A stretch of DNA of 10,576 nucleotides from an uncultured Lachnospiraceae bacterium. GTDB taxonomy: Bacteria > Bacillota_A > Clostridia > Lachnospirales > Lachnospiraceae. Below are positions 1 through 7,326 of the stretch, one piece after another. The stretch spans positions 1 to 10,576 of the forward strand of contig CANOBT010000178.1 in assembly GCA_947564305.1 (NCBI GenBank), in the 5' to 3' direction. A model generated the notes under the pieces. It was not told where the DNA came from and made no database searches. It saw only the letters and a list, made by a program, of their open reading frames with translations. Position 1 is the first letter of the stretch. Each line of letters opens with the position of its first letter. Position numbers and translations under genes: made by a program.

Positions 1-152
1 AACTTATTTCCCATATAGACGTTCTGCGCCGCATCCTCCCTGGCGTATCCGGCTATCTGCTCCCGGAGGGAGTCAGACAGCTTCCATTCCTTCCGGGATG
101 ATGCTTTGGGGATGTCCGCATGATAGCTTTTTGCTATTCCTGTAATACCCAT
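1..152 (-). CDS. N-terminal 50 codons of an uncharacterised small protein (runs off the left edge)
   Basis: Reading from an ATG at 152 towards position 1, the frame stays open for 50 codons and leaves the window. The protein starts MGITGIAKSYHADIP and continues with a charged helical stretch (KEWKLSDSLREQIAG) followed by QNVYMGNK. The start is supported by a purine-rich ribosome site, GGGGAGAGAGG, about 8 bases upstream. I see no signal peptide or membrane helix. From memory this resembles small uncharacterised proteins that occur in clusters in Lachnospiraceae, but I cannot name the family with confidence. The W-x-x-LSD-x-LR-x-x-I pattern is similar to the W-QQLIPVSDEMRQKM stretch of the decayed gene at 4271-4902, which suggests distant relationship. 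Function unknown. It lies about 50 bases downstream of the 33-residue membrane micro-ORF and is probably co-transcribed with it. Confidence 0.7.
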   Translation of the reverse strand, partial: MGITGIAKSYHADIPKASSRKEWKLSDSLREQIAGYAREDAAQNVYMGNK

Positions 153-201
153 TTCAATTTCCTCTCTCCCCGATCTGCCGGGAAACTTGCCCTTACTTAA
201 C

Positions 202-303
202 TTACTTTCGTGTTTTCTTCCTAATGGACATAGAAACCAGCATGGCCTCTATTCCCAATGCAAGGTAGATCGCCGCATATAGGATAAATGCCATTTCCCC
301 CAT
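202..303 (-). CDS. 33-residue single-helix membrane micro-ORF
   Basis: An ATG at 303 opens a 33-codon frame ending in TAA at 202. The product begins MGEMAFILYAAIYLALGIEA and ends SIRKKTRK. It is one hydrophobic segment (about residues 4-25) followed by a strongly basic tail, a typical small membrane protein with a cytoplasmic positive C-terminus. The frame has an in-frame TGA just upstream of the start, so it is not the tail of a longer gene in the same frame. No good ribosome site precedes the ATG, which lowers confidence; translation could also begin at the second ATG (codon 4). It sits between the ABC ATPase gene and the gene at 152-1 in the same direction. Function unknown. Confidence 0.5.
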   Translation of the reverse strand: MGEMAFILYAAIYLALGIEAMLVSMSIRKKTRK

Positions 304-379
304 GTCAGAGAATACTCATGTGCCTATCCATACTCTGTACCTTATTAGGGATATGCAGACTGTAGCTATTACTGACATT

Positions 380-1042
380 TTAATAACCTGCATCCACACA
401 ATGTCTTGAAATTTTTATAACCCTCGTGGCATATTTCGTTATTTCCAGATCATGTGTTACTAAAACAATAGTCTTTCCCCTTAAATTAATCTCCTTAAGA
501 ATCTTCATAACTGCATCACGATTGCCAATGTCTAGGCTTCCTGTAGGCTCGTCAGCAAGAATGATACTTGAAGGTTTTATCATGATTTTTGCTAAAGCTA
601 CCCTCTGTTGTTCTCCTCCGCTTAAACAGTATATTTTCTCGTTTTTTAATCCCAACAAGCCTAATTTATCTAATATCTCTTCAATCTTCTCTTCTCGTTT
701 CTTTTTGTTTGTCTTCAAGAACCTTGTTGCCATTTTAACATTATATTTTACAGTTTCATTCTCTACCAGACCATAGTTTTGAAAAAGATAGGAAATTTCC
801 TCCCTGAGCAGCCTGATGCCCTTTCTGGTATTTAATCCCGGATTTTTTATCCCACAAATTTCAATACTTCCGGATGTCGGTTTTTCCAAGAGTCCAATTA
901 TATTAAGTAATGTGGATTTTCCACTACCGCTCTCACCAACTACACATACAAATTCATTTTCAACAATTTCCATATTTAAGCCGTTAAAGATTTCTTTCAT
1001 GCCAAAGCGCACATTAATATTTTCCAAAACAACTTTTTGCAT
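380..1042 (-). CDS. ABC transporter ATP-binding protein, lactococcin-972 / bacteriocin-export group
   Basis: This 220-residue protein is a complete stand-alone nucleotide-binding subunit. Walker A is GESGSGKST (residues 36-44), the Q-loop is LFQNYGLVENETV (Q88), the signature is LSGGEQQR (140-147), Walker B is IILADEPTGSLD (160-171, catalytic E165) and the switch His is H197. The Q-loop wording, FQN-x-x-LV-x-x-ETV, is characteristic of the ATPases paired with DUF1430 membrane proteins in lactococcin-972-type loci, as opposed to ordinary LolD/MacB ATPases. The start codon shares one base with the stop of the DUF1430 gene (TAATG), and AAAGGAG lies 7 bases upstream, so the two are translationally coupled and surely form one complex at the membrane. 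The role inferred is export of, or immunity to, a small peptide. The C-terminal tail (ISRHCVDAGY) is unusual but the fold is intact. I see no terminator after the stop. Confidence 0.93.
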   Translation of the reverse strand: MQKVVLENINVRFGMKEIFNGLNMEIVENEFVCVVGESGSGKSTLLNIIGLLEKPTSGSIEICGIKNPGLNTRKGIRLLREEISYLFQNYGLVENETVKYNVKMATRFLKTNKKKREEKIEEILDKLGLLGLKNEKIYCLSGGEQQRVALAKIMIKPSSIILADEPTGSLDIGNRDAVMKILKEINLRGKTIVLVTHDLEITKYATRVIKISRHCVDAGY

Positions 1043-3087
1043 TATGTTTCTCCTTTAATTACATTCAAAATATAACTTTTCTGAAAGCTAAATATCTTAT
1101 AGGCGAAAACACAAATTTCAAATACTAAAACACATAAAATGATTTCCCTATTTACAGAAAGCGCGCTACTTAATAAAACAAGCACCATATATTGAACGGC
1201 CAGCAAAATAAACGGAATCATATGAATTTCCATAAAGCTAAATCCACTGAGTTTCTTATAAGAAATCTTCTTCCCGTATATCTGAAAATAAACAGTACAG
1301 TTATATAAAATAAGCAAAATAATGGATATGGCATATAGGACGGCATTTAAAATATCATTATTCAATCGTTCCCTGATGCTTGCTACGCTATTGTCAAATA
1401 CATTAGATATATTGACCGTATACAAGATAATGCCATCCAGCCCGCACTCCTTTAGCAATGGCAGCAATTCAGCATATGGGTCTTGAGCATCTACGTTTAA
1501 TAAGTAATACTGTCCAGACACATAATTAAGCATCTGGTTTTTTAAATAATCTCTATCATATATTTCTATAATTGGATTAAAAATCACTCCTCCATTTTGT
1601 CTTCCAGAGTATGGATTGAAGGTGCATATTTCTTCATCCTGCTTATAAAAAATGCAGTTTATTTCACTTTTATCTATTTCATATGAAGCAGTGTAACTGT
1701 CAATAATATCCTGTTCATTTTCTTTCTGGCTTTCAGGAAGCAATAAATTAAACATATGGGGAACGATATTTTCTGCGGTTATTGGCTCTCCATTTGTATC
1801 ATGTATAATGTTCAGATTGAGGTAATTTTCATTCACGGTTATCCTTGTCTGCCCATATGCTTCTGCCAGACTATTGCCATCCTCCAGACTCCCCACCCTA
1901 TAATTCCTTGTATTTATTAATATGCCGTTATAATCATCTACCGTCCTGCTATAAAACTCATCAAGCCGCGAATTATATTCTAATTGATTTGCATTGCTAA
2001 TTGATGTTGATAAGCTGTTGACTGGCAAGGCAACATAATCTTTCAGTTCATTGCTAATGCGGATATTAGTTCTGTTGGTATCATTGATGCTTCGAATTTC
2101 AAACAACACATTTGAAAATGATAAAATGACCAACAAGGAATATACCATCTTCAAAATATAAGATATCGCATATAAATCATAGTTATCATTCTTGCCCTTC
2201 ATATGATATGTTTTCAAAGAAACTACTGTTACGGCATTAACAATAAATGCACTGATAACGGTAAAAGTGAAAAATGGGATCAACTCATTTATTGAAAACG
2301 CAATGTAATCAATTGGGTCTGTATTGTAAACCGGCATTGTTACAAACGCACTCAGACAAATAATGATTATGCCTATTGGCAACATGACTGCACAACTTTT
2401 GCAAGAAGTTTCCGTTACAATCAGAGATTTTGAATAGCCCTCAAGCAGCTTTATAACATACTCTTTCCTTTTATTGATAAAATAGAACAGCATACTCGTC
2501 AGCAATATTATTATGGGAAGAACCAGCGTCCGCAATGACAAGTAGCCACTTTGCACCACTGTACCATTTGCTCTGAATGCCTCATACCCCTCATCCGTCA
2601 ATGAACTGATAAATCTATTTTCGGAATCAGCATTAATATAAAAATTGCATGATTCCAAATTGTACTTTTCAGCTTCAGAAATATCAAATATATCCACTTC
2701 ATAGAACAGTGTCGAGTATTTCATTCTAAAATAATTTCCCTCAATACTGGTATTAGTAATTCCATCATATTCGTCTAAAATTCCCTTTATATCAAGACCA
2801 TCAATACATAAAAAGTCCGAAGTATTTGTAGTTACAAAATACTCCTTTTTTATCTTTTTTCCAGATGCATCCGTAATCAAGTACATTATATCTGTATCCA
2901 GTTCCTTAGTTAAATTAATCAAGTCAGATATAAATTCCTCATTACTTTTCGTCTCTGGCTTGCAAATTGTAATTTCCATTTTGCTCAATTCCATTTCATT
3001 TGTAACTGAGCAGGAATAATCCATAAAGTTCATAACGATTACATATGCCATTATGGCAGCATAAACTAAGTACAATATTTTTTTCAT
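1042..3087 (-). CDS. DUF1430-type bacteriocin-associated integral membrane protein
   Basis: This 681-residue membrane protein is the permease-like partner of the ATPase that overlaps it. I place the start at the ATG at 3087 (MKKILYLVYAAIMAYVIV), which has AGGGAG about 10 bases upstream; an upstream ATG at 3129 has no ribosome site and would put polar residues before the first helix. Layout: helix 1 at about 2-22, an outside domain to about 185, four helices between about 186 and 330, a second outside domain of roughly 250 residues, then three helices from about 581 to 667. This seven- to eight-helix plan with two large ectodomains matches the bacteriocin-associated immunity family that accompanies lactococcin-972-like peptides. 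Conserved family-style words are visible in the C-terminal part (YYLLNVDAQDPYAELLPLLK, and KKLSGFSFMEIHMIPF). The family is thought to act with its ATPase in immunity or export of a bacteriocin; substrate here unknown. It is the third or fourth gene of an operon headed by the XRE regulator. Confidence 0.88.
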   Translation of the reverse strand: MKKILYLVYAAIMAYVIVMNFMDYSCSVTNEMELSKMEITICKPETKSNEEFISDLINLTKELDTDIMYLITDASGKKIKKEYFVTTNTSDFLCIDGLDIKGILDEYDGITNTSIEGNYFRMKYSTLFYEVDIFDISEAEKYNLESCNFYINADSENRFISSLTDEGYEAFRANGTVVQSGYLSLRTLVLPIIILLTSMLFYFINKRKEYVIKLLEGYSKSLIVTETSCKSCAVMLPIGIIIICLSAFVTMPVYNTDPIDYIAFSINELIPFFTFTVISAFIVNAVTVVSLKTYHMKGKNDNYDLYAISYILKMVYSLLVILSFSNVLFEIRSINDTNRTNIRISNELKDYVALPVNSLSTSISNANQLEYNSRLDEFYSRTVDDYNGILINTRNYRVGSLEDGNSLAEAYGQTRITVNENYLNLNIIHDTNGEPITAENIVPHMFNLLLPESQKENEQDIIDSYTASYEIDKSEINCIFYKQDEEICTFNPYSGRQNGGVIFNPIIEIYDRDYLKNQMLNYVSGQYYLLNVDAQDPYAELLPLLKECGLDGIILYTVNISNVFDNSVASIRERLNNDILNAVLYAISIILLILYNCTVYFQIYGKKISYKKLSGFSFMEIHMIPFILLAVQYMVLVLLSSALSVNREIILCVLVFEICVFAYKIFSFQKSYILNVIKGET

Positions 3088-3187
3088 AGATGCTGTTCTC
3101 CCTAAACATTTTCTGCATCCTAAAATCATTTTGTCTGAAATTTAGGCAAGACCATATGACTTTATGTTTTATTTTTCTTGCTCCGTT

Positions 3188-3472
3188 CTAAAGAACTATT
3201 CTTATTAGCGCCAAAATGGTTTTAAAGAGAATCAGGCTGATACCTAAAACAAATATATTAATGTAGATAGCAGCACTGGAGATCATTGTCCTTTTCTCCC
3301 TTTTCCCCAATAATGAAAGAATCAAAGAAACACTTGTTAAAATAAGCCAACATATTCTACTCATCCGAATCGGTAGGTCAAGAAGAAAATTTGCCAGAAC
3401 TGATACACCCAAAAATAATATAATAACCATTGATATTTTTGTATACTTTGATTCCTGTCTCAATATTTCCAT
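3188..3472 (-). CDS. 94-residue three-helix membrane protein, unknown function
   Basis: The product has three hydrophobic segments, at about residues 13-32, 38-56 and 66-90, separated by short basic loops (RMSR; GKREKR). It has no signal peptide, no cysteine pair and no enzymatic motif that I recognise. The ATG at 3472 is preceded by a G-rich run (GGGGGT) 6 bases upstream, an acceptable but not canonical ribosome site. It lies about 100 bases before the DUF1430 gene and about 80 bases after the XRE gene, in the same direction. In lactococcin-972 loci the peptide precursor usually occupies the slot before the DUF1430 gene; this protein is not such a precursor, because it lacks a cleavable signal and the Gly/Trp-rich mature region. 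It could be an accessory immunity protein or an extra membrane subunit. Confidence 0.72.
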   Translation of the reverse strand: MEILRQESKYTKISMVIILFLGVSVLANFLLDLPIRMSRICWLILTSVSLILSLLGKREKRTMISSAAIYINIFVLGISLILFKTILALIRIVL

Positions 3473-3537
3473 AAAGTACCCCCGTTAATCTTGAAAACAA
3501 TTCTGTCGTTTTCGTAATCATGTCCCCACCAATTCAT
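3460..3537 (-). CDS. possible 25-residue aromatic-rich peptide overlapping the next gene's start
   Basis: Between the XRE gene and the 94-residue gene, an ATG at 3537 opens a 25-codon frame ending in TGA at 3460. The predicted peptide runs MNWWGHDYENDRIVFKINGG and then TLWKY. It has three Trp and two Tyr in 25 residues and no hydrophobic signal. It ends 10 bases inside the 94-residue gene in another frame, an arrangement that would couple translation of the two. Upstream is only a weak ribosome site (GGAAACTGG). It may be a small leader or coupling peptide, or chance. Reading-frame length alone is not significant. Confidence 0.3.
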   Translation of the reverse strand: MNWWGHDYENDRIVFKINGGTLWKY

Positions 3538-3552
3538 ACCAGTTTCCAATTT

Positions 3553-4044
3553 TCATTCTTTTCTGCTATACTTATTTACTCTTCTATATAAGTAAGTTAG
3601 AAAAACCATCAACATAATCATGCCAACACAACACGAAAGTATTGGTCTGCTAAATAATGAGAAATTATCATGCGAGTGAAATGCCAATCCAATCAGTAAA
3701 CAAATTACACCTATAATTCCTACAATGCTGTACATTACCATATTTCTCAATTCTATTTTCTTTTGCTGTTGAACTATATCTAATGTTGTGTTTACAGCAT
3801 CCGTTGCCACTTCAACCTGAACGTCTTTAGTCGGCATTCTTTGGCACTGCATTAGTTCAAGTATATTCACATTCAAGGCTTCCGCAAGTGGTTCAATCGT
3901 ATTAATATCCGGAAACCCCAAACCTCTCTCCCAGCGGCTAACTGCTTTATCAGATACATGTAGTTCCTTTGCCAATTGTGCCTGCGTCATATTATTCTCT
4001 TTTCGCAATTTGGAAATGAACATTCCCATTTGCTTTGCATCCAT
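3553..4044 (-). CDS. XRE-family transcriptional regulator with two C-terminal membrane helices
   Basis: This 163-residue protein has an N-terminal helix-turn-helix domain (about residues 7-62) with the standard XRE pattern: ISKLRKENNMTQAQLAKEL, recognition helix VSDKAVSRWERG and the FPDINTIEPLAEALNV segment. A linker with a short glutamine/lysine-rich stretch (QQQKK) leads to two hydrophobic helices at about 103-123 and 133-152 and a basic tail. Such membrane-tethered XRE proteins are common in Firmicutes and often control a neighbouring transporter or toxin-type operon. The start at 4044 has GAGGAG but with a longish 12-base spacing. As the first gene of the operon it probably autoregulates and controls the downstream bacteriocin-type ABC genes, sensing something at the membrane. 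That regulatory role is inference; the fold assignment is secure. Confidence 0.9.
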   Translation of the reverse strand: MDAKQMGMFISKLRKENNMTQAQLAKELHVSDKAVSRWERGLGFPDINTIEPLAEALNVNILELMQCQRMPTKDVQVEVATDAVNTTLDIVQQQKKIELRNMVMYSIVGIIGVICLLIGLAFHSHDNFSLFSRPILSCCVGMIMLMVFLTYLYRRVNKYSRKE

Positions 4045-4081
4045 TATGATAACGATCTCCTCTCTAAATTTGATTAAGAAA

Positions 4082-4111
4082 AGTATAACAAAGAGATTGT
4101 GTGTATTTCAC
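4082..4111 (-). promoter_or_regulatory. probable sigma-A promoter of the XRE / bacteriocin-ABC operon
   Basis: On the minus strand there is a -10 like TATACT (4082-4087) with an 18-base spacer to GTGAAA (4106-4111), which matches the -35 consensus at four of six positions. It lies about 40 bases upstream of the XRE start, in AT-rich DNA. The -10 is good and the -35 weak, as expected for a regulated promoter. Confidence 0.45.
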
Positions 4112-4270
4112 CCGATGATTAATTTACAAGCTCCTTTTTAGCTCTACAATTCATTTACCTTGTGGAAAGGTACTTTTTTCCAGCAACCCCGCTCCCTCTC
4201 AGAGCCGCCCATGCCCCTAGCATTCCGCAGGGCAGAGTTTTATGCGCCTCTACGGAATTGGGTGTAAAGT
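4112..4270. other. GC-richer unassigned segment between operon promoter and decayed gene
   Basis: No complete gene is visible. On the minus strand one frame stays open from about 4270 to 4150 (containing TLPCGMLGAWAALRGSG) without its own start, so it may be a further shifted remnant of the decayed gene or simply non-coding. The base composition changes sharply at about 4150-4160: GC-richer above, AT-rich below, where the XRE operon begins. That makes it a candidate junction between DNA segments of different origin. Confidence 0.3.
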
Positions 4271-4902
4271 TTATACCTGTATATCCAGTGAACTGCCCGA
4301 AGATGGTTTTTTTACAAACGTATTGCCACTTTTCGCAAGCTGGCTTTCTACGGATTCCCTTGTAACGCTGTCCAGTATGCCAGAATCAAACGGCTGCCCC
4401 GGCTCCCATTTCGGATTAGCCGCCTTGACCGCCACATACATCGCAGAACGGTATTTCCCTGAATATCTTAGACCTTTTTATGGTATCTCCATTGGAAATA
4501 CCATTCTCCTGAATAAACTCCCTTTTCACATTGTCGAACATCTTCTGCCGCATCTCGTCAGACACGGGTATCAGTTGCTGCCATGTCGAGCGGTCAACCT
4601 TTCCATCTTCCCCATGATACATCCCAGGAACGACAATCCCTCCCGGCCCGACAAAATCCCCGTCAGAATTATAATTCTGCATCACATTCCTCATGCCCAC
4701 CCATTAACTCATACAGCAGCCTTTGTTCAGGCGTCATCATGGCTTCCTCTTCCATAAGGGCCGCCAGATGATCCTTTGCCGCCACCTTATACTGTTTGCT
4801 GTTAGTATTGATGCTTTTATAAACTGAATTGCTGCCTGCACCAAAACCACTAATGTTCATTAAGATACTATCATCCTCCTTGATAAAAATATTTTTTGCC
4901 AA
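4271..4902 (-). pseudogene. frameshifted uncharacterised gene (three frames needed)
   Basis: Protein-like sequence continues across three successive frames. Frame one (from about 4902) contains KQYKVAAKDHLAALMEEEAM and TPEQRLLYELMGG and is lost near 4669-4700. Frame two (4700 to about 4450) contains GEDGKVDRSTWQQLIPVSDE, then MRQKMFDNVKREFIQENG. Frame three contains GKYRSAMYVAVKAANPKWEP, then GQPFDSGILDSVTRESV and QLAKSGNTFVKKPS, ending in TAA at 4271. Each step is equivalent to one extra base or two missing bases, and part of the protein between GDTIKR and GKYRSA may also be gone. The three pieces together read like one cytoplasmic protein of about 200 residues, of a kind I recall from Lachnospiraceae but cannot name. 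True start uncertain: a TTG at 4902, or an ATG at 4860 preceded by AAGGAGG. Function unknown. Sequencing error at two sites is the alternative to decay. Confidence 0.72.
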
Positions 4903-4972
4903 CCTTGGCCTGCATATAAAATATGCCGCTTCATAAAAATTTTCGATAGGCGCACTCTCATTTCCAACCCGG

Positions 4973-5012
4973 ATTGCACCAAGTGACTATAAATTGCACG
5001 AAATGACCATAA
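4973..5012. repeat. two tandem 20-bp repeats, IS-end-like
   Basis: ATTGCACCAAGTGACTATAA (4973-4992) is followed directly by ATTGCACGAAATGACCATAA (4993-5012); the copies agree at 17 of 20 positions. Multiple short repeats containing a TTGCAC and GACCATAA-type core are typical of the ends of IS21-family elements, where they bind the transposase. No transposase gene is present nearby, so this would be a remnant end. The IS assignment is from memory and uncertain; the repeat itself is plain. Confidence 0.6.
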
Positions 5013-5036
5013 AGTTTATAGCATATTATCCTTGCC

Positions 5037-5079
5037 TCGGGTCAGCTTGGAGCTGTCGGCAAAGTCCAACTTGGCCCGA
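5037..5079. repeat. imperfect 15-bp inverted repeat downstream of the FtsX permease gene
   Basis: TCGGGTCAGCTTGGA (5037-5051) and TCCAACTTGGCCCGA (5065-5079) form arms that match at 12 of 15 positions around a 13-base loop. There is no T-run after the stem on the minus strand, so it is not a standard rho-independent terminator, though it lies 32 bases after the permease stop and could slow polymerase or protect the 3' end. It may instead belong to a mobile-element remnant together with the tandem repeats next to it. Confidence 0.5.
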
Positions 5080-5110
5080 AACCAATACCTACAACGCCAC
5101 TCTCTAACGT

Positions 5111-7321
5111 TTATATTGTTGTGTCATCCCGCAAAGAATCTATTAGGCTGCTGCCCAGCACCTTTTTCGCACCGATGTAATAGGCCAGGGCAACAAAACC
5201 AAAAATAGCCAGAATAAATAGCAAAATCTGGATAAACGGTGCTTCATGGAGGAAAACCATCGGATCAATATAAGCCATATTGATAAATAATATGACTGGA
5301 ATCACCGTGAGTGGTATTGTAATCAAAACTGGTCGCCCGGCAATAACAAGAGCTTCCACATAGAATATTTTTTTCAACTCGTCAGGTGTCATGCCAATAG
5401 ACATATAGCGGGCAAACTCTCTTTTTCTTTGACGCACAAATCCGAATGTATTCGTGAAGATATTTCCAATACCGATGACTGCAAGCAAAACACAGAACAG
5501 TCCAATAACGGCCATCATTCCATGAAACATTCTGTCATTGTCAAGTTTTGCTTGAATCCGGTTTTCTATTTCCGTCTGATACCCTTGACTAAGAAGTCCG
5601 GAAACTTCATCCTCAATCTCGTTTAACTCGTCTAAGGTCACTCTATTCCGAGCCAAAATCCGAATATAGGTATCAGCTTCGGCTCCCCCAATTTGTCCTT
5701 TGATTTCTTTCCAGACCGACAAGGGAACAAAATGCACCAGCTCATAATAATCCAAAGTTCCATACTCTTCACGCAGAACAGGGACTTGACGTGTATAAGT
5801 AAGAACCGGAATTTCTACGGAAACATCCTCTTGTCCAGCGTTCCTAAGTATGGTGGTCTGCCCATTTTCTACCAGGTATGACACACTACGCCTATCATGA
5901 AAATTGGGGTCAGAGGCATCGCAGGCCTGATTTAGAATAACCGCACCATCTAAACGTGGCTCTGTTCCAATCTGTTCACAATATGCCAAAAAGCTTGTAT
6001 CATCCATAATGACTAACGGGGCATTTACCAGCCATGCGCCGTCAACAGCAGAAACATATTGAGTGGAGGCGTTTTCTAATCCGCCGATTGCTTGCAGTTC
6101 TTCGCTGATTTCGTCTTGTGTAACCATTCGTTTTGCTACGGCTTTCTGATACACCACTCCGCTTTCAACACCATATAGTTCCTGTAAGGTATCCGCCTCG
6201 GTGAAAACGTCAATATCCGTACTTTTTACTGTGGCCATCACATCCCAAACATCCTGATACCTTTCAAAGTATGTCATATCTTGATTGACAATCATCAGTG
6301 TGAAAAAACACATCATTAACGAAAATGCCAAAAAAGAGAAGACAAGAGATAAAGCGGCTGTACGCATTGACTTCTTTTGAGCCTTTAACGCATTTCCAGC
6401 CAGTTCTCCCTCTACACCAAACAAAAAGGATAGGATACGGGATTTCTTTCTTCTTTTCAGTTGCAGTTCGTTGGTGTTCCTGATTGCCTCCATCGGCGTC
6501 AGTTTGCCCATTTTTCTTGCTGGAATCCATGCGGAAATCCATACAGTCAAAACTGTAACCAAAAGAGACAGCACAAGAATCAAGGGATGATAACTAAACG
6601 GTAGCACTAATCGTCCGGCCACATCAGCCAATGTGAAATTTATTGCCTCGATAACTCCCACACAAATCAGAATACCAAGCAAATTGCCGACAACAATGGG
6701 TAAGGCGCATAACCTAAGAGCCTCCTGCAACAAACACGCCCGAATCTGTCCGGGTGTGGCACCAATGCTTGAAAAAATGCCGAATTGATGGATACGGGCA
6801 CTCATTGTTACCGCAAAGGCATTGTGGATAACCAAAATCAACGAAAAACAGGCAATAATAGTAATCAACAAAAAGAACGGAAATACCCAACGAAGTGCGG
6901 AATCATCTGCGCTTCTGATAAGGTATAGGCTTAAAAGCGAATAGTGATAGGAAACCGATTCCGCTGGTAAGCCAACAAGTTCTGCGATTTGGGGCATATC
7001 TGTCAGGACATTTCCCATATTTGTGAAATATACATCTACTACAATTCCTTGTACGTCCGAAAGATTTTCATTGACTGTAACCTTTTCAACGCTGGCATAG
7101 TTTTCAATGAGCGTCAAATCATCCGTGCTGATCTCTCCAACAAAACGGCCTTGCCAGTCGCCTTCCTCTACTTTCAGGCTTTGTACCTCATAAAACCATA
7201 AGTTATAGAATAGGCTGCATAGCAGTGATAAAAGTAATGCCGAAATAAAAGCAGCTATGATAATGGATAGGCTGGAAGCCTTGTTGTTTTTTACATAACT
7301 TGATGAATAATCTTTCCACAT
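5111..7321 (-). CDS. ABC transporter permease with two FtsX-like halves
   Basis: This 736-residue protein has the duplicated FtsX/MacB-type plan. Each half is one helix, an outside domain and three helices: helix 1 about 17-44, ectodomain of about 100 residues, helices about 144-170, 204-228 and 246-268; then helix 5 about 322-346, an ectodomain of about 250 residues, and helices about 602-625, 658-682 and 697-716. After the first helix of each trio comes the cytoplasmic coupling motif: ARIHQFGIFSSIGATPGQI and RQRKREFARYMSIGMTPDEL. I choose the ATG at 7321 (MWKDYSSSYVKNN) because GGAGGT lies 8 bases before it; a GTG at 7330 overlapping the ATPase stop lacks room for a ribosome site. The partner ATPase is directly upstream. 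Such transporters in a two-component operon usually handle antimicrobial peptides or lipid-II-binding compounds. True BceB proteins have ten helices and one ectodomain, so this is a different branch. Substrate unknown. Confidence 0.9.
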   Translation of the reverse strand: MWKDYSSSYVKNNKASSLSIIIAAFISALLLSLLCSLFYNLWFYEVQSLKVEEGDWQGRFVGEISTDDLTLIENYASVEKVTVNENLSDVQGIVVDVYFTNMGNVLTDMPQIAELVGLPAESVSYHYSLLSLYLIRSADDSALRWVFPFFLLITIIACFSLILVIHNAFAVTMSARIHQFGIFSSIGATPGQIRACLLQEALRLCALPIVVGNLLGILICVGVIEAINFTLADVAGRLVLPFSYHPLILVLSLLVTVLTVWISAWIPARKMGKLTPMEAIRNTNELQLKRRKKSRILSFLFGVEGELAGNALKAQKKSMRTAALSLVFSFLAFSLMMCFFTLMIVNQDMTYFERYQDVWDVMATVKSTDIDVFTEADTLQELYGVESGVVYQKAVAKRMVTQDEISEELQAIGGLENASTQYVSAVDGAWLVNAPLVIMDDTSFLAYCEQIGTEPRLDGAVILNQACDASDPNFHDRRSVSYLVENGQTTILRNAGQEDVSVEIPVLTYTRQVPVLREEYGTLDYYELVHFVPLSVWKEIKGQIGGAEADTYIRILARNRVTLDELNEIEDEVSGLLSQGYQTEIENRIQAKLDNDRMFHGMMAVIGLFCVLLAVIGIGNIFTNTFGFVRQRKREFARYMSIGMTPDELKKIFYVEALVIAGRPVLITIPLTVIPVILFINMAYIDPMVFLHEAPFIQILLFILAIFGFVALAYYIGAKKVLGSSLIDSLRDDTTI

Positions 7322-7326
7322 AACCA

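Noticed and set aside
426..1058. Plus-strand frames opposite the lactococcin-972-type ATPase
   Set aside because: They are mirror frames of a conserved ATPase with all motifs on the minus strand.
4162..4771. Several plus-strand open frames across the decayed gene
   Set aside because: They are antisense to a protein-like three-frame reading, have no ribosome sites and show low-complexity Pro/Ser/His-rich translations.
6264..6542. 92-residue minus-strand frame inside the permease gene
   Set aside because: It lies out of frame within a clearly conserved FtsX permease and has no recognisable features.
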